A stretch of DNA of 64,000 nucleotides from NCBI RefSeq assembly GCF_001429165.1, contig NZ_LMIR01000003.1, positions 417,327 through 481,326 on the forward strand. The letters are read 5' to 3'. Below, in pieces: positions 42,899 to 50,847 of the stretch. This DNA comes from Agromyces sp. Root81. Lineage in GTDB: Bacteria; Actinomycetota; Actinomycetes; Actinomycetales; Microbacteriaceae. A program made the position numbers and the translations under genes. Positions within the stretch are counted from its first letter, which is position 1; each line of letters begins with the position of its first letter. Below the pieces are notes generated by a model. The model saw nothing but the letters and a program-made list of their open reading frames with translations, searched no databases and had not been told where the DNA came from.

Positions 42899-44419
42899 AT
42901 GTCTGAAGATCGCGGGCCCGCAGCGGGCCTCTCCGACGGCGAACACCTCAGCGTGCTCGGCTACGAGGACACGTTCAACCGATCGATGAGCCTGTGGGCG
43001 AACTTCGCCCTCGGCTTCACCTACCTCTCGCCCCTCGTCGGCGTCTATTCCCTCTTCGCAGTTGCGCTCTCGATCGGCGGGCCGCCCTCGATCTGGTGGA
43101 TCGTGATCGTCGGCGCCGGCCAGCTGCTCGTCTCGTTCGTGTTCGGCGAGGTCGTCTCGCAGTACCCGATCCACGGCGGCATCTACCCCTGGGCTCGGCG
43201 CCTCTGGGGCCGGCGCTACGCCTGGATGGCGGCGTGGGTCTACATCTGGGCGATGATCGTGACGATCACCTCCGTCGCGGAGTTCGGATCCGGGTTCGCG
43301 GCGAGCCTGTTCGGCATCGAGCACACCAACGACTCCACGCTGTGGCTGACCCTCGGCTTCCTCGTCATCGCCCTCGCCATCAACTTCACCGGCACGAAGT
43401 GGCTGGCCCGCGTCGCCCGCATCGGCCTCGCCGCCGAACTCATCGGCGTCATCGGCCTCGGCCTCTACCTCCTGTTCTTCCAGCGCAAACAGGAGTTCAG
43501 CGTCTTCTTCGACACCATGGGCGTCGAGGGCGACGGCAGCTACGCGGCGGCCTTCATGGGCGCCGCCCTCGCCGGCCTGTTCCTCTTCTACGGCTTCGAG
43601 GCCTGCGGCGACGTCGCCGAAGAAGTCGAGAACCCGGCGCGTCGCATCCCCAGGGCGATGATGCTGACGATCCTCGTCGGCGGCGTCTCCGCGCTGTTCT
43701 CGTTCGGCGGCTACGTGCTCGCCGCCCCGAACCTCGCGGAGATCGTCGCCGGCGAAGACGCCGACCCGATCCCCGGCATCCTGGAGGCGACGCTCGGTGC
43801 CGCCGGCGCGAAGGTCTTCCTCGTGATCGCGATCACGGCGTTCCTCTCGTGCGTGCTGAGCCTGCAGGCCGCCGCGAGCCGTCTGCTGTTCTCGTTCGCA
43901 CGTGACGGCATGATCCCCGGTCACCGCTGGCTTGCCCGCGTCTCGCCGAAGAGCAAGGTGCCGACGAACGCGCTCATCGTGGCGTGCACAGTGCCCGCGC
44001 TCATCGCCGTGCTCATCTGGGCGAACAACGACCTGCTGGTTCCGATCACGGCGTTCGCGGTGCTCGGCATCTACGTGGCGTTCCAGATGGTCGTGCTGGC
44101 CTCGCTCCGGCAGCGGCTCAAGGGCTGGCGGCCGGCCGGTCCGTTCTCGCTCGGTTCGTGGGGCTTCCTCGTGAACGTCCTCGCGCTCGCCTACGGGATC
44201 TTCGCGATGGTGCTGCTCTCGCTGCCCGGTTCCACGGGCGACTTCTTCACCGACTACGTCGTGCTGATCGGCCTCGGCGTCGTCGCCGTGACGGGGCTCG
44301 CCTACCTCTTCATCGCACGGCCCGACCGCAAGTCCGATGCGCCGTCGGACGACGCGATCGCCGTCGCCGACGAGATCCGCCTGCGCACCGACGCGACCCG
44401 CGTGGTCGACGTGCACTGA
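42899..44419 (+). CDS. APC-superfamily amino acid/GABA permease
   Basis: A 506-aa, about 12-helix permease. The first helix is preceded by LSVLGYEDTFNRSMSLWANFALGFTYLSP, and FGEVVSQYPIHGGIYPWARRLWG is typical of the amino acid/choline transporter (ACT) group, which includes GABA permeases. Proximity to a succinate-semialdehyde dehydrogenase gene and glutarate genes suggests GABA, 5-aminovalerate or a related amino acid as cargo. The start lies 43 nt downstream of a strong inverted repeat. Confidence 0.88.
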   Translation: MSEDRGPAAGLSDGEHLSVLGYEDTFNRSMSLWANFALGFTYLSPLVGVYSLFAVALSIGGPPSIWWIVIVGAGQLLVSFVFGEVVSQYPIHGGIYPWARRLWGRRYAWMAAWVYIWAMIVTITSVAEFGSGFAASLFGIEHTNDSTLWLTLGFLVIALAINFTGTKWLARVARIGLAAELIGVIGLGLYLLFFQRKQEFSVFFDTMGVEGDGSYAAAFMGAALAGLFLFYGFEACGDVAEEVENPARRIPRAMMLTILVGGVSALFSFGGYVLAAPNLAEIVAGEDADPIPGILEATLGAAGAKVFLVIAITAFLSCVLSLQAAASRLLFSFARDGMIPGHRWLARVSPKSKVPTNALIVACTVPALIAVLIWANNDLLVPITAFAVLGIYVAFQMVVLASLRQRLKGWRPAGPFSLGSWGFLVNVLALAYGIFAMVLLSLPGSTGDFFTDYVVLIGLGVVAVTGLAYLFIARPDRKSDAPSDDAIAVADEIRLRTDATRVVDVH

Positions 44420-44523
44420 CCGGACTCGCGCACCATCCGGTGGCGGGCAGCGAGCCGAGGCTCGCCTGCCCGCCATCGGGCTGACCGGCCTCGCGCCGCC
44501 CCGGGCCTCGCCCGATTTCCTGA

Positions 44524-44539
44524 TTGACCGCCCGGTCAA
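44524..44539. promoter_or_regulatory. Probable TetR operator overlapping a -35 box
   Basis: TTGACCG-CC-CGGTCAA, a 7-bp inverted repeat with 2-bp centre; its first half contains a good -35 sequence (TTGACC). It lies upstream of the SPW gene and downstream tetR, so autorepression of both is expected. Confidence 0.6.
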
Positions 44540-44601
44540 AGCGTTCTACCGTGGGAGTGACCCCCGAATGGGAGCCACCGACCTTGAGGAGGCTGGTTTC
44601 T

Positions 44602-44961
44602 ATGAAGAAGTGGACGCGATGGGAGGACTGGGTGGCCGTCGCCGCCGGTCTCGCCGTGGCACTCTCGACGATGTTCCTCACCCCGATGGGCTCGTCCGTC
44701 GCGATCATGGCCGTGCTGGGCGTCGCGCTCGCGATCGCGGGGCTCGTCAACCTCGCGTGGCCGGGCATGGTCGCGATGGAGTACGTCCAAGGCGCCATCG
44801 GCCTACTGCTGATCGTCTCGCCGTGGATCGGCGGATACGTGGACACCATGACCTTCGGTGCCGCGTGGATGTCGTGGATCTCCGGCGCGGTCGCTGTGGT
44901 CGTGGCCGCACTCGCGATCCGGCCGAGCATGCGTGCACATCACGACGCCGTCACTCACTGA
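44602..44961 (+). CDS. SPW-repeat membrane protein
   Basis: A 119-aa protein with four hydrophobic helices; GAGGAGG lies 9 nt before the ATG. Two SPW-type repeats are visible: WEDWVAVAAGLAVALSTMF and the later LLLIVSPWIGGY, the motif of Pfam SPW (vitamin K epoxide-reductase-unrelated, found in bacterial inner membranes). Function unknown. It shares an operator and probably a transcript with the TetR gene 56 nt downstream. Confidence 0.85.
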   Translation: MKKWTRWEDWVAVAAGLAVALSTMFLTPMGSSVAIMAVLGVALAIAGLVNLAWPGMVAMEYVQGAIGLLLIVSPWIGGYVDTMTFGAAWMSWISGAVAVVVAALAIRPSMRAHHDAVTH

Positions 44962-45017
44962 GCCGCTGATCGAGGACGGCAGCCGGCCTGCCGTCCTCTC
45001 GACCCCCGTGGAGGCTG

Positions 45018-45602
45018 ATGGTGCCGGAGCATCGGAGCGCTCGTGAGCGCATCCTCGATGCCGCCGAACGGCTCTTCGCCGACCGGGGCTTCGACGCGAC
45101 GCCGACCTCGACCGTCGCCGCGCTCGCCGACGTGCCCAAGGGGCTGCTCTTCTACTACTTCCCGGTGAAGGCCGACCTGCTCCGCGCACTCGTCGCCGAG
45201 CGCCTCGACCTCGGTCCGATCGACCCGAACGCCCTCATCGCGCCCGGCGACCCTGTGGGCGCCCTGCTGAACCTGGCCGGACGGCTCTCGGAACTGCAGG
45301 CCGACTCCGAGGTGCTGCGGGTGATCATCTGGCGCGAGCAGCGAACGCACCCCGAGGTGCGTGCACGGCTCCGCGAGCACCGACTGCACGTGCAGGCGAT
45401 CGTCGAGCGCGTGCTGCGCGGCAGCGTGCTGAAGCCGATCGCCGCCCGCGCGGTGCAGGCCGCGGCGGCGGCGTGGGTCGCCATCCTGGCCACGAGGCCC
45501 TTGCCGGATCACCGGGAGACGGACACCGGGCAGGAGGCACACGAACTGCGCGCTCTCGCCGAGCTCATCTGCGCCGGCCTCGGCTCACCTGCACTCGCCT
45601 GA
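45018..45602 (+). CDS. TetR-family regulator
   Basis: A 194-aa regulator with the TetR helix-turn-helix at residues 7-52 (SARERILDAAERLFADRGFDATPTS, VPKGLLFYYFPVKADLL). The ligand domain is not diagnostic. It follows the SPW gene and likely represses the shared promoter at 44524-44539; its inducer may be a membrane-active or hydrophobic compound, which is a guess from family habits. Confidence 0.9.
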   Translation: MVPEHRSARERILDAAERLFADRGFDATPTSTVAALADVPKGLLFYYFPVKADLLRALVAERLDLGPIDPNALIAPGDPVGALLNLAGRLSELQADSEVLRVIIWREQRTHPEVRARLREHRLHVQAIVERVLRGSVLKPIAARAVQAAAAAWVAILATRPLPDHRETDTGQEAHELRALAELICAGLGSPALA

Positions 45603-45616
45603 TCGAGGCACGACGC

Positions 45617-45844
45617 TCACGGCGACCACTCCCAGCCGTGGTGCCGATCGCCGTCCTCCTCCTCGGCCGGCCCGCCCGGTCGATGCCGCTCGTGGCGCAC
45701 GAGCAACCAGACGATGATGCCGGCCAGCACAGCAGTGAAGGCGACGAGCCCCCATGCGCCGAGGCGCGCCAACCAGATGCCGATGCCGATCGCGACGACG
45801 ATGACCCCGCCGCCCGCGACGATCGCCGCCATGCGCTCGCTCAT
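45617..45844 (-). CDS. Small two-helix membrane protein
   Basis: A 75-aa protein with two transmembrane helices (about residues 5-25 and 28-48) and a charged His/Glu/Asp-rich cytoplasmic tail ending in WEWSP. TAGCAT (45851-45856, minus strand) lies 6 nt before the ATG, so it is probably leaderless. Function unknown. Confidence 0.7.
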   Translation of the reverse strand: MSERMAAIVAGGGVIVVAIGIGIWLARLGAWGLVAFTAVLAGIIVWLLVRHERHRPGGPAEEEDGDRHHGWEWSP

Positions 45845-45915
45845 GACTGGATGCTACCGCCCTCGGCGGCGCCGTGGCACGATCGGATGCCTTCCCTCTG
45901 CGCTCGCTGGCGGCC

Positions 45916-45921
45916 TACGCT
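45916..45921 (+). promoter_or_regulatory. -10 box, leaderless acyP
   Basis: TACGCT ends 6 nt before ATG 45928; no ribosome site is present. Confidence 0.5.
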
Positions 45922-45927
45922 GGTCGG

Positions 45928-46197
45928 ATGATCCGTCGACACGTCATCGTGCACGGGTACGTGCAGGGCGTCGGGTTCCGCTACTCCGCGCTCATCGAGG
46001 CCCGCCGCCTCGGTGTCGCCGGTTGGGCGCGCAACCGCCCAGACGACACGGTCGAGGCGGAGATCGAGGGCGTCGAGGCATCCGTCGGCGCGATGCTCGA
46101 CTGGCTCGCGACCGGCCCGCCCGACGCGATCGTCGAGCGCACGGATGTCTCGGCGTGCGAGCCGACCGGCGAACACGGGTTCCGCATCACCGGGTGA
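45928..46197 (+). CDS. acyP: Acylphosphatase
   Basis: An 89-aa enzyme. HGYVQGVGFRYSA carries the phosphate-binding loop with the catalytic Arg, and VAGWARNRPDDTVEAEIEG carries the catalytic Asn. It hydrolyses acyl phosphates. It is monocistronic, leaderless, and convergent with rplA across a strong hairpin. Confidence 0.93.
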   Translation: MIRRHVIVHGYVQGVGFRYSALIEARRLGVAGWARNRPDDTVEAEIEGVEASVGAMLDWLATGPPDAIVERTDVSACEPTGEHGFRITG

Positions 46198-46247
46198 ACG
46201 ACGAAGGGCCCGCCGGCGGGCATCGGGCCAGTCCCGACGCGCAACGA

Positions 46248-46280
46248 CGAAGGGCCCGCCGGTAACCGGCGAGCCCTTCG
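46248..46280. terminator. Terminator between rplA and acyP
   Basis: CGAAGGGCCCGCCGG (46248-46262), TAA loop, CCGGCGAGCCCTTCG (46266-46280): a 15-bp stem with one mismatch, usable from both strands. The left arm is duplicated 46 nt upstream (46197-46216). Confidence 0.8.
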
Positions 46281-46297
46281 TGCAGTCTGCGGTGAGA

Positions 46298-46987
46298 CTA
46301 GATGGCGTTGACGTCCAGCGGGATGCCGGGGCCGAACGTGGTCGACACGGCGCCCTTCTGGATGTAGCGGCCCTTCGAGCTCGACGGCTTCAGACGCAGC
46401 ACCTCTTCGAGCGCCGCGTTGGCGTTCTCCTCGAGCTGCTCCTGGGTGAAGGAGGCCTTGCCGACGACGAAGTGCACGTTGGCGTGCTTGTCGACGCGGA
46501 ACTCGATCTTTCCGCCCTTGATGTCGGAGACGGCCTGGCCGACGTTCGGGGTCACGGTGCCGGTCTTCGGGTTCGGCATGAGGCCACGGGGACCGAGCAC
46601 CTTGCCGAGACGGCCGACCTGGCCCATGAGCTCGGGGGTCGAGACCGCCGAGTCGAACGCGGTGTAGCCGCCGGCGACCTTCTCGATGAGCTCGGCGCCG
46701 CCGACCTCGTCGGCGCCTGCCGCGATCGCGGCCTCGGCCGCGGGGCCGGTCGCGAACACGATGACGCGGGCGGTCTTGCCGGTGCCGTGCGGGAGGATGA
46801 CGGTGCCGCGCACCATCTGGTCGGCCTTGCGGGGGTCGACGCCGAGCTTCAGCGCGACCTCGACGGTCGAGTCGAACTTCGCCGAGCCGGTCTCCTTCGC
46901 GAGGGCCACGGCCTCGCTCGGGGTGTAGAACTTGCCGTCTTCGATCTTCTCGGCCGCGGCGCGGTAGGCCTTGGACTTCTGTGCCAT
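46298..46987 (-). CDS. rplA: 50S ribosomal protein L1
   Basis: A 229-aa protein, normal for L1. [15 protein letters not shown] at the start, [25 protein letters not shown], and [15 protein letters not shown] (L1 signature) identify it. AAGGAG precedes the ATG. It binds 23S rRNA at the L1 stalk and in other bacteria represses its own operon by binding a mimic site in the leader. Last gene of the secE-nusG-rplK-rplA block. Confidence 0.97.
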   Translation of the reverse strand: MAQKSKAYRAAAEKIEDGKFYTPSEAVALAKETGSAKFDSTVEVALKLGVDPRKADQMVRGTVILPHGTGKTARVIVFATGPAAEAAIAAGADEVGGAELIEKVAGGYTAFDSAVSTPELMGQVGRLGKVLGPRGLMPNPKTGTVTPNVGQAVSDIKGGKIEFRVDKHANVHFVVGKASFTQEQLEENANAALEEVLRLKPSSSKGRYIQKGAVSTTFGPGIPLDVNAI

Positions 46988-47121
46988 GTTGCTTCTCCTT
47001 GAGAGAGTGTGGTCATCTGCGCCTGGCGGGCGCTGCCACTGAATGCTGAGTTCTGGTGAACGGATGCCGCGTGGCACCCGTAGCGGTCTCGGTTGCCGCT
47101 GTGCGGCACCTCGACCCGGCG

Positions 47122-47550
47122 CTATTCGACCGTGATGCCCATCGAGCGAGCGGTGCCCGCGATGATCTTCGACGCTGCGTCGAGGTCGTTCGCGTTGAGG
47201 TCGACCATCTTCGACTCGGCGATCTCGCGCACCTGGGCCTGGGTCAGCTTGCCGACCTTGGTGGTGTGCGGGACGCCGGAGCCCTTGGCGACGCCGGCGG
47301 CCTTCTTGATGAGCTCGGCGGCGGGCGGGGTCTTCAGGATGAAGGTGAACGAACGGTCTTCGTAGACCGTGATCTCAACGGGGATGACGTTGCCGCGCTG
47401 GGCTTCGGTCGCCGCGTTGTAGGCCTTGCAGAACTCCATGATGTTCACGCCGTGCTGACCCAGGGCCGGGCCGATGGGCGGGGCCGGGTTCGCGGCGCCG
47501 GCCTTGATCTGAAGCTTGATCAGACCGGTGACCTTCTTCTTCGGTGCCAT
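47122..47550 (-). CDS. rplK: 50S ribosomal protein L11
   Basis: A 142-aa protein starting [20 protein letters not shown], with [19 protein letters not shown] and the C-terminal signature [25 protein letters not shown], all typical of L11. It forms the GTPase-associated centre. ATG 47550 has an AAGAGAG ribosome site. The 134-nt gap to rplA may contain the L1 regulatory site, not resolved here. Confidence 0.97.
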   Translation of the reverse strand: MAPKKKVTGLIKLQIKAGAANPAPPIGPALGQHGVNIMEFCKAYNAATEAQRGNVIPVEITVYEDRSFTFILKTPPAAELIKKAAGVAKGSGVPHTTKVGKLTQAQVREIAESKMVDLNANDLDAASKIIAGTARSMGITVE

Positions 47551-47634
47551 GATTTCTCTCTTTCTGTTCGAACGCCCCGGTTGCCGGGGCACTCTCCCGC
47601 AACCCGGCCGTTCCGGGATGCGGTGATCTGTGTG

Positions 47635-47688
47635 CCAGACGCAGCACAACCCTCCGATTGTACCGGAGGGCCGCTGCGTGCTGTCTGG
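47635..47688 (-). promoter_or_regulatory. Imperfect hairpin between nusG and rplK
   Basis: Inner 7-bp stem CCCTCCG/CGGAGGG (47650-47656 with 47664-47670) extended by outer arms CCAGAC/GTCTGG and AGCAC/GTGCT with bulges. It lies just after the nusG stop. It may be an attenuator or processing site separating nusG from rplKA expression, or part of an L1-binding leader. Confidence 0.5.
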
Positions 47689-47694
47689 GAGGTG

Positions 47695-48621
47695 TTAGAG
47701 CTTGGTGACCTGGTCGAAGCTGAGCTCGACCGGGGTCTCGCGCTCGAAGAGCGAGACGAGCACGATGAGCTTGCCGCTCTCGGGCTTGATCTCGCTGATC
47801 GTGCCGGGCAGGCCCGCGAACGAGCCGTCCTTGATCGTGATGGTCTCGCCGACCTCGAAGTCGACCTCGGCGGGGATCGCACGGGCGGCACCGGAAGCGG
47901 CGCCGGCCTTCGCGCCCTTGACGGGGGCGACGTCCTTGATCTCGACGAGGCTCTTCAGCATGCCGAAGGCCTCTTCGAAGCGGAGGGGGGTCGGGTTGTG
48001 CGCGTTGCCGACGAAGCCGGTGACACCGGGCGTGTGGCGGATGACCGACCACGAGTCCTCGTTGAGGTCCATGCGCACGAGCACGTAGCCGGGGATGCGG
48101 ACCCGAGTGACCATCTTGCGCTGGCCGTTCTTGATCTCGACGACGTCTTCCATGGGCACTTCGACCTGGTAGATGTAGTCGGCCATGGCCATCGACTCGC
48201 GGCGCTGCTCGATGTTCGCCTTCACACGGCGCTCGAAGCCCGCGTAGGAGTGGATGACGTACCACTTGCCGGGGAGGAAGCGGAGCTCGGCGCGGAACTC
48301 CGCGTACGGGTCGGCCTGCTCCTCGTCTTCTTCGATGACGGCTTCGACGGCGGCCTCGGCCTCTTCGACCGAGTCGATGTCGAGGGCGTCGTCGACCACG
48401 GCGTCTGCCTCGGGGTCGCTCGACTCGGCGATCGCGTCGAGCACTGCGTCGAGGTCGACGTCATTGCCCTCGTCGTCGACGACGTGCACGGCACGCTGCT
48501 CGGCCGCCTCGACCGAGTCCTCTTCGTGCTCGAGGGTGTTGCCCGTCTGCGCCTCGTCGTCTTCGGCCGACTGCTCGGCAGCCGTGGCCCAGTCGACGTC
48601 GTCGCGCTCAGTCCTTGACAC
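47695..48621 (-). CDS. nusG: Transcription termination/antitermination factor NusG
   Basis: A 308-aa protein from GTG 48621. The NGN domain (about residues 112-225, [31 protein letters not shown]) and C-terminal KOW domain (about 255-305, [22 protein letters not shown]) are standard. An acidic, Ala/Glu/Asp-rich extension of about 110 residues precedes them, as in many actinobacterial NusG proteins. NusG couples RNA polymerase with Rho and ribosomes. It lies 64 nt downstream of secE. Confidence 0.96.
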   Translation of the reverse strand: MSRTERDDVDWATAAEQSAEDDEAQTGNTLEHEEDSVEAAEQRAVHVVDDEGNDVDLDAVLDAIAESSDPEADAVVDDALDIDSVEEAEAAVEAVIEEDEEQADPYAEFRAELRFLPGKWYVIHSYAGFERRVKANIEQRRESMAMADYIYQVEVPMEDVVEIKNGQRKMVTRVRIPGYVLVRMDLNEDSWSVIRHTPGVTGFVGNAHNPTPLRFEEAFGMLKSLVEIKDVAPVKGAKAGAASGAARAIPAEVDFEVGETITIKDGSFAGLPGTISEIKPESGKLIVLVSLFERETPVELSFDQVTKL

Positions 48622-48685
48622 TTCTCTCAATCCTTTTCTCCGGGGCGCCAGCGGCGAACCGGATCCATCGAACCCGAAGGTCCGA

Positions 48686-48961
48686 TCAGACCCCCGGTGT
48701 TCCGAAGACGTACAGCACCAGCAAGCCGAACACCTGATCGAACGCCCACACGATCGCCATCATGATGACGACGAACACGAGCACGACAGTGGTGAAACTG
48801 ACGAGCTCCCTGCGGGTCGGCGTGACGACCTTCTTCAGCTCGGCGATGACCTGCCGGATGAACAGGGCGACGCGCGAAAAGGGATTCCGACGCGCAGCGC
48901 GATCGCGCTTCGCATTGGCGACGACGTCCTCACTGGGTTCGTCGATTACTTTGCGTGCCAC
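48686..48961 (-). CDS. secE: Preprotein translocase subunit SecE
   Basis: A 91-aa protein from GTG 48961 ([20 protein letters not shown]), preferred over GTG 48991 because it has a spaced AAAGG site and matches relatives. [31 protein letters not shown] is the SecE signature leading into its single membrane helix. It stabilises SecYEG. It follows tRNA-Trp on the same strand. Confidence 0.95.
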   Translation of the reverse strand: MARKVIDEPSEDVVANAKRDRAARRNPFSRVALFIRQVIAELKKVVTPTRRELVSFTTVVLVFVVIMMAIVWAFDQVFGLLVLYVFGTPGV

Positions 48962-49001
48962 CTCGTACACCTTTCGTGGGCCGGCAATCACTGCCGGCTC
49001 G

Positions 49002-49074
49002 CAGGGCGGACAGGACTCGAACCTGCAACCTGCGGTTTTGGAGACCGCTGCTCTACCAATTGAGCCACCGCCCT
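49002..49074 (-). tRNA. trnW: tRNA-Trp (anticodon CCA)
   Basis: A full cloverleaf on the minus strand: acceptor AGGGCGG (49068-49074) pairs with the complementary CCGCCCT at 49003-49009; the D-loop GGCTCAATTGGTAGAGC, anticodon loop CTCCAAA, and T-arm GCAGGTTCGAGTCCTGT are clear. CCA is not encoded. It precedes secE as in other actinobacteria. The 239-bp region 49075-49313 holds the promoter of this block and that of dgt. Confidence 0.97.
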
Positions 49075-49301
49075 ATGGAACGACCGGGTGACCGGGCTGC
49101 TCCACTGGTTGCCGAGCACCACGATTCACTACGTTTCTCATCAGGTGAAAGCCCGAAAATAGGCGCAGAGAATCTTGGCTGACTTCAACAACCTCACCAA
49201 GTGTATGCGACGCCGCTGGCAGAGTAAAGCCGAGCGGATGCCTCGGCGCGCGCGAGCCGCCGGCGGCCTCCGAGTTGCCCGCCCCGACGGCCCGATCGGC
49301 A

Positions 49302-49307
49302 TAGATT
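49302..49307 (+). promoter_or_regulatory. -10 box, leaderless dgt
   Basis: TAGATT ends 6 nt before ATG 49314. Confidence 0.45.
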
Positions 49308-49313
49308 GGGCGT

Positions 49314-50831
49314 ATGACCATCGACCGCGCCTCGCGCCTCGTTCCCGAGCCGCGCAGCAGTGCCGAGGTCACCGGCGAGCACTCGCAGTTCCGGCTCGAT
49401 CTCGAACGCATCCGGTTCTCGCCGTACTTCTCGCGCCTCTCCGCCGTCACCCAGGTGATCGCGCAGCCGGGCGCCGGTCCGCTCATCCACAACCGGCTCA
49501 CGCACTCCATCAAGGTCACGGCCGTCGCTCGGGCGATCGCGGTCAAGCTGACGGATACCGCGTCGCCGGCCCGCGACTTCGCACTCGAGCACGGCTGCGA
49601 CGCCGTCGTCGTGCAGGCCGCGGCGAGCGCCCACGACCTCGGCCACCCGCCGTTCGGCCACCTCGGCGAACGCGTGCTCGACCGCCTCGCCCGCGAGACG
49701 CTCGGACTCGTCGACGGCTTCGAGGGCAATGCGCAGAGCTACCGGATCCTCACCGCGCTCGACGTCAGCGAGGCGGCCCCGCGCGGACTCAACCTCACCG
49801 CCGCGGTGCGCACAGCCGTCGCGAAGTACCCGTGGACCCGCTACATCGACGCGGAGCCCTTCGGCGACGGCCCGCTGCCGCGCGGCCTCCGCCGCACCGG
49901 GCAGGGCGTCGACGTGGCCAAGTACTCGGCATACGGCATCGACGCTCTCGACCTCGACCAGGCCCGCGCCGGGCTACCGCCCATGCAGCAGTCGCTCGAG
50001 TGCTCGATCATGGACATCGCCGACGACGTCGCGTACTCGATCCACGACGTCGACGACTTCTACCGCGCCGGCGTGCTCAGCCAGGGCGCCGTCGCGCGCG
50101 AGTTCCGCGGCTGGGTGGAGACCTGGTCGCAGCTCCGCGACCTCGACGACGCCGCCCTCGCCGCGCGCTCGGCCCCGCCGGGCAGCGCCCTCGAAGCACT
50201 GCGCCGCAAGTTCGCCCGCGACGATCCGTGGGTGGCCGACGACGACGCCTTCGCCGAGGCGGTCGACGTGGTCGCCGACGATCTCGTCGACGGCCTGCTC
50301 GCGACGCCGTTCGACGGTTCGATCGCCTCCGAGCGCGCACTCTCCTCGTTCACGAACCGGTGGATCAGCCACCTGCAGTCGTCCGTCGTCCCGGCGCCGC
50401 ACGACGTCGTGCGCTCGGGCCTCGTGACCCTCGATCGGCGCGCCTGGCACGAGGTCGAGATCCTGAAGTTCGTGCACCGGCACTTCATCCTCGACCGCGC
50501 CGACATCGTCATGTACCAGCGCGGCCTCAGCCGGGTGCTCGCCCGGGCCGTCAAGGGGCTCACCGCGTGGGCGACCGACGAGCACGACCGCGATCGCGTG
50601 CCGCAGCGGCTCAAGGAGCTCGTGGACATCGCGACCGACGGCTACGCGGCGCTCCGCGACGGACGACCCGACGGCGTGCCGATCCCCGCGGCCGGCGACG
50701 TGCGCCGGCTCGGAGTGGGTCGCGGCGTGGTCGACTACGTCGCCTCGCTCTCCGACGACCAGGCCCTCGCGGTGTCGGAGGCGCTCGACGGGCGGCCCGA
50801 CCGACTCTGGGACATCGGCCAGAACCTCTGA
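49314..50831 (+). CDS. dgt: dGTP triphosphohydrolase (HD superfamily)
   Basis: A 505-aa HD-domain enzyme. Metal-binding residues are His64 (NRLTHSIKV), His107-Asp108 (SAHDLGHPPFGH) and a downstream Asp (MDIADDVAYSIHD), the dGTPase pattern. It hydrolyses dGTP to deoxyguanosine and triphosphate, trimming dNTP pools. It appears leaderless and is convergent with the GH67-like gene, with a 16-nt gap. Confidence 0.93.
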   Translation: MTIDRASRLVPEPRSSAEVTGEHSQFRLDLERIRFSPYFSRLSAVTQVIAQPGAGPLIHNRLTHSIKVTAVARAIAVKLTDTASPARDFALEHGCDAVVVQAAASAHDLGHPPFGHLGERVLDRLARETLGLVDGFEGNAQSYRILTALDVSEAAPRGLNLTAAVRTAVAKYPWTRYIDAEPFGDGPLPRGLRRTGQGVDVAKYSAYGIDALDLDQARAGLPPMQQSLECSIMDIADDVAYSIHDVDDFYRAGVLSQGAVAREFRGWVETWSQLRDLDDAALAARSAPPGSALEALRRKFARDDPWVADDDAFAEAVDVVADDLVDGLLATPFDGSIASERALSSFTNRWISHLQSSVVPAPHDVVRSGLVTLDRRAWHEVEILKFVHRHFILDRADIVMYQRGLSRVLARAVKGLTAWATDEHDRDRVPQRLKELVDIATDGYAALRDGRPDGVPIPAAGDVRRLGVGRGVVDYVASLSDDQALAVSEALDGRPDRLWDIGQNL

Positions 50832-50847
50832 TCCCTCGCGCCGCCCC

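Noticed and set aside
49002..49314. tRNA-Trp as an integration site for a genomic island
   Set aside because: No integrase, no second copy of the tRNA 3' end, and neighbours on both sides have typical composition and housekeeping functions.
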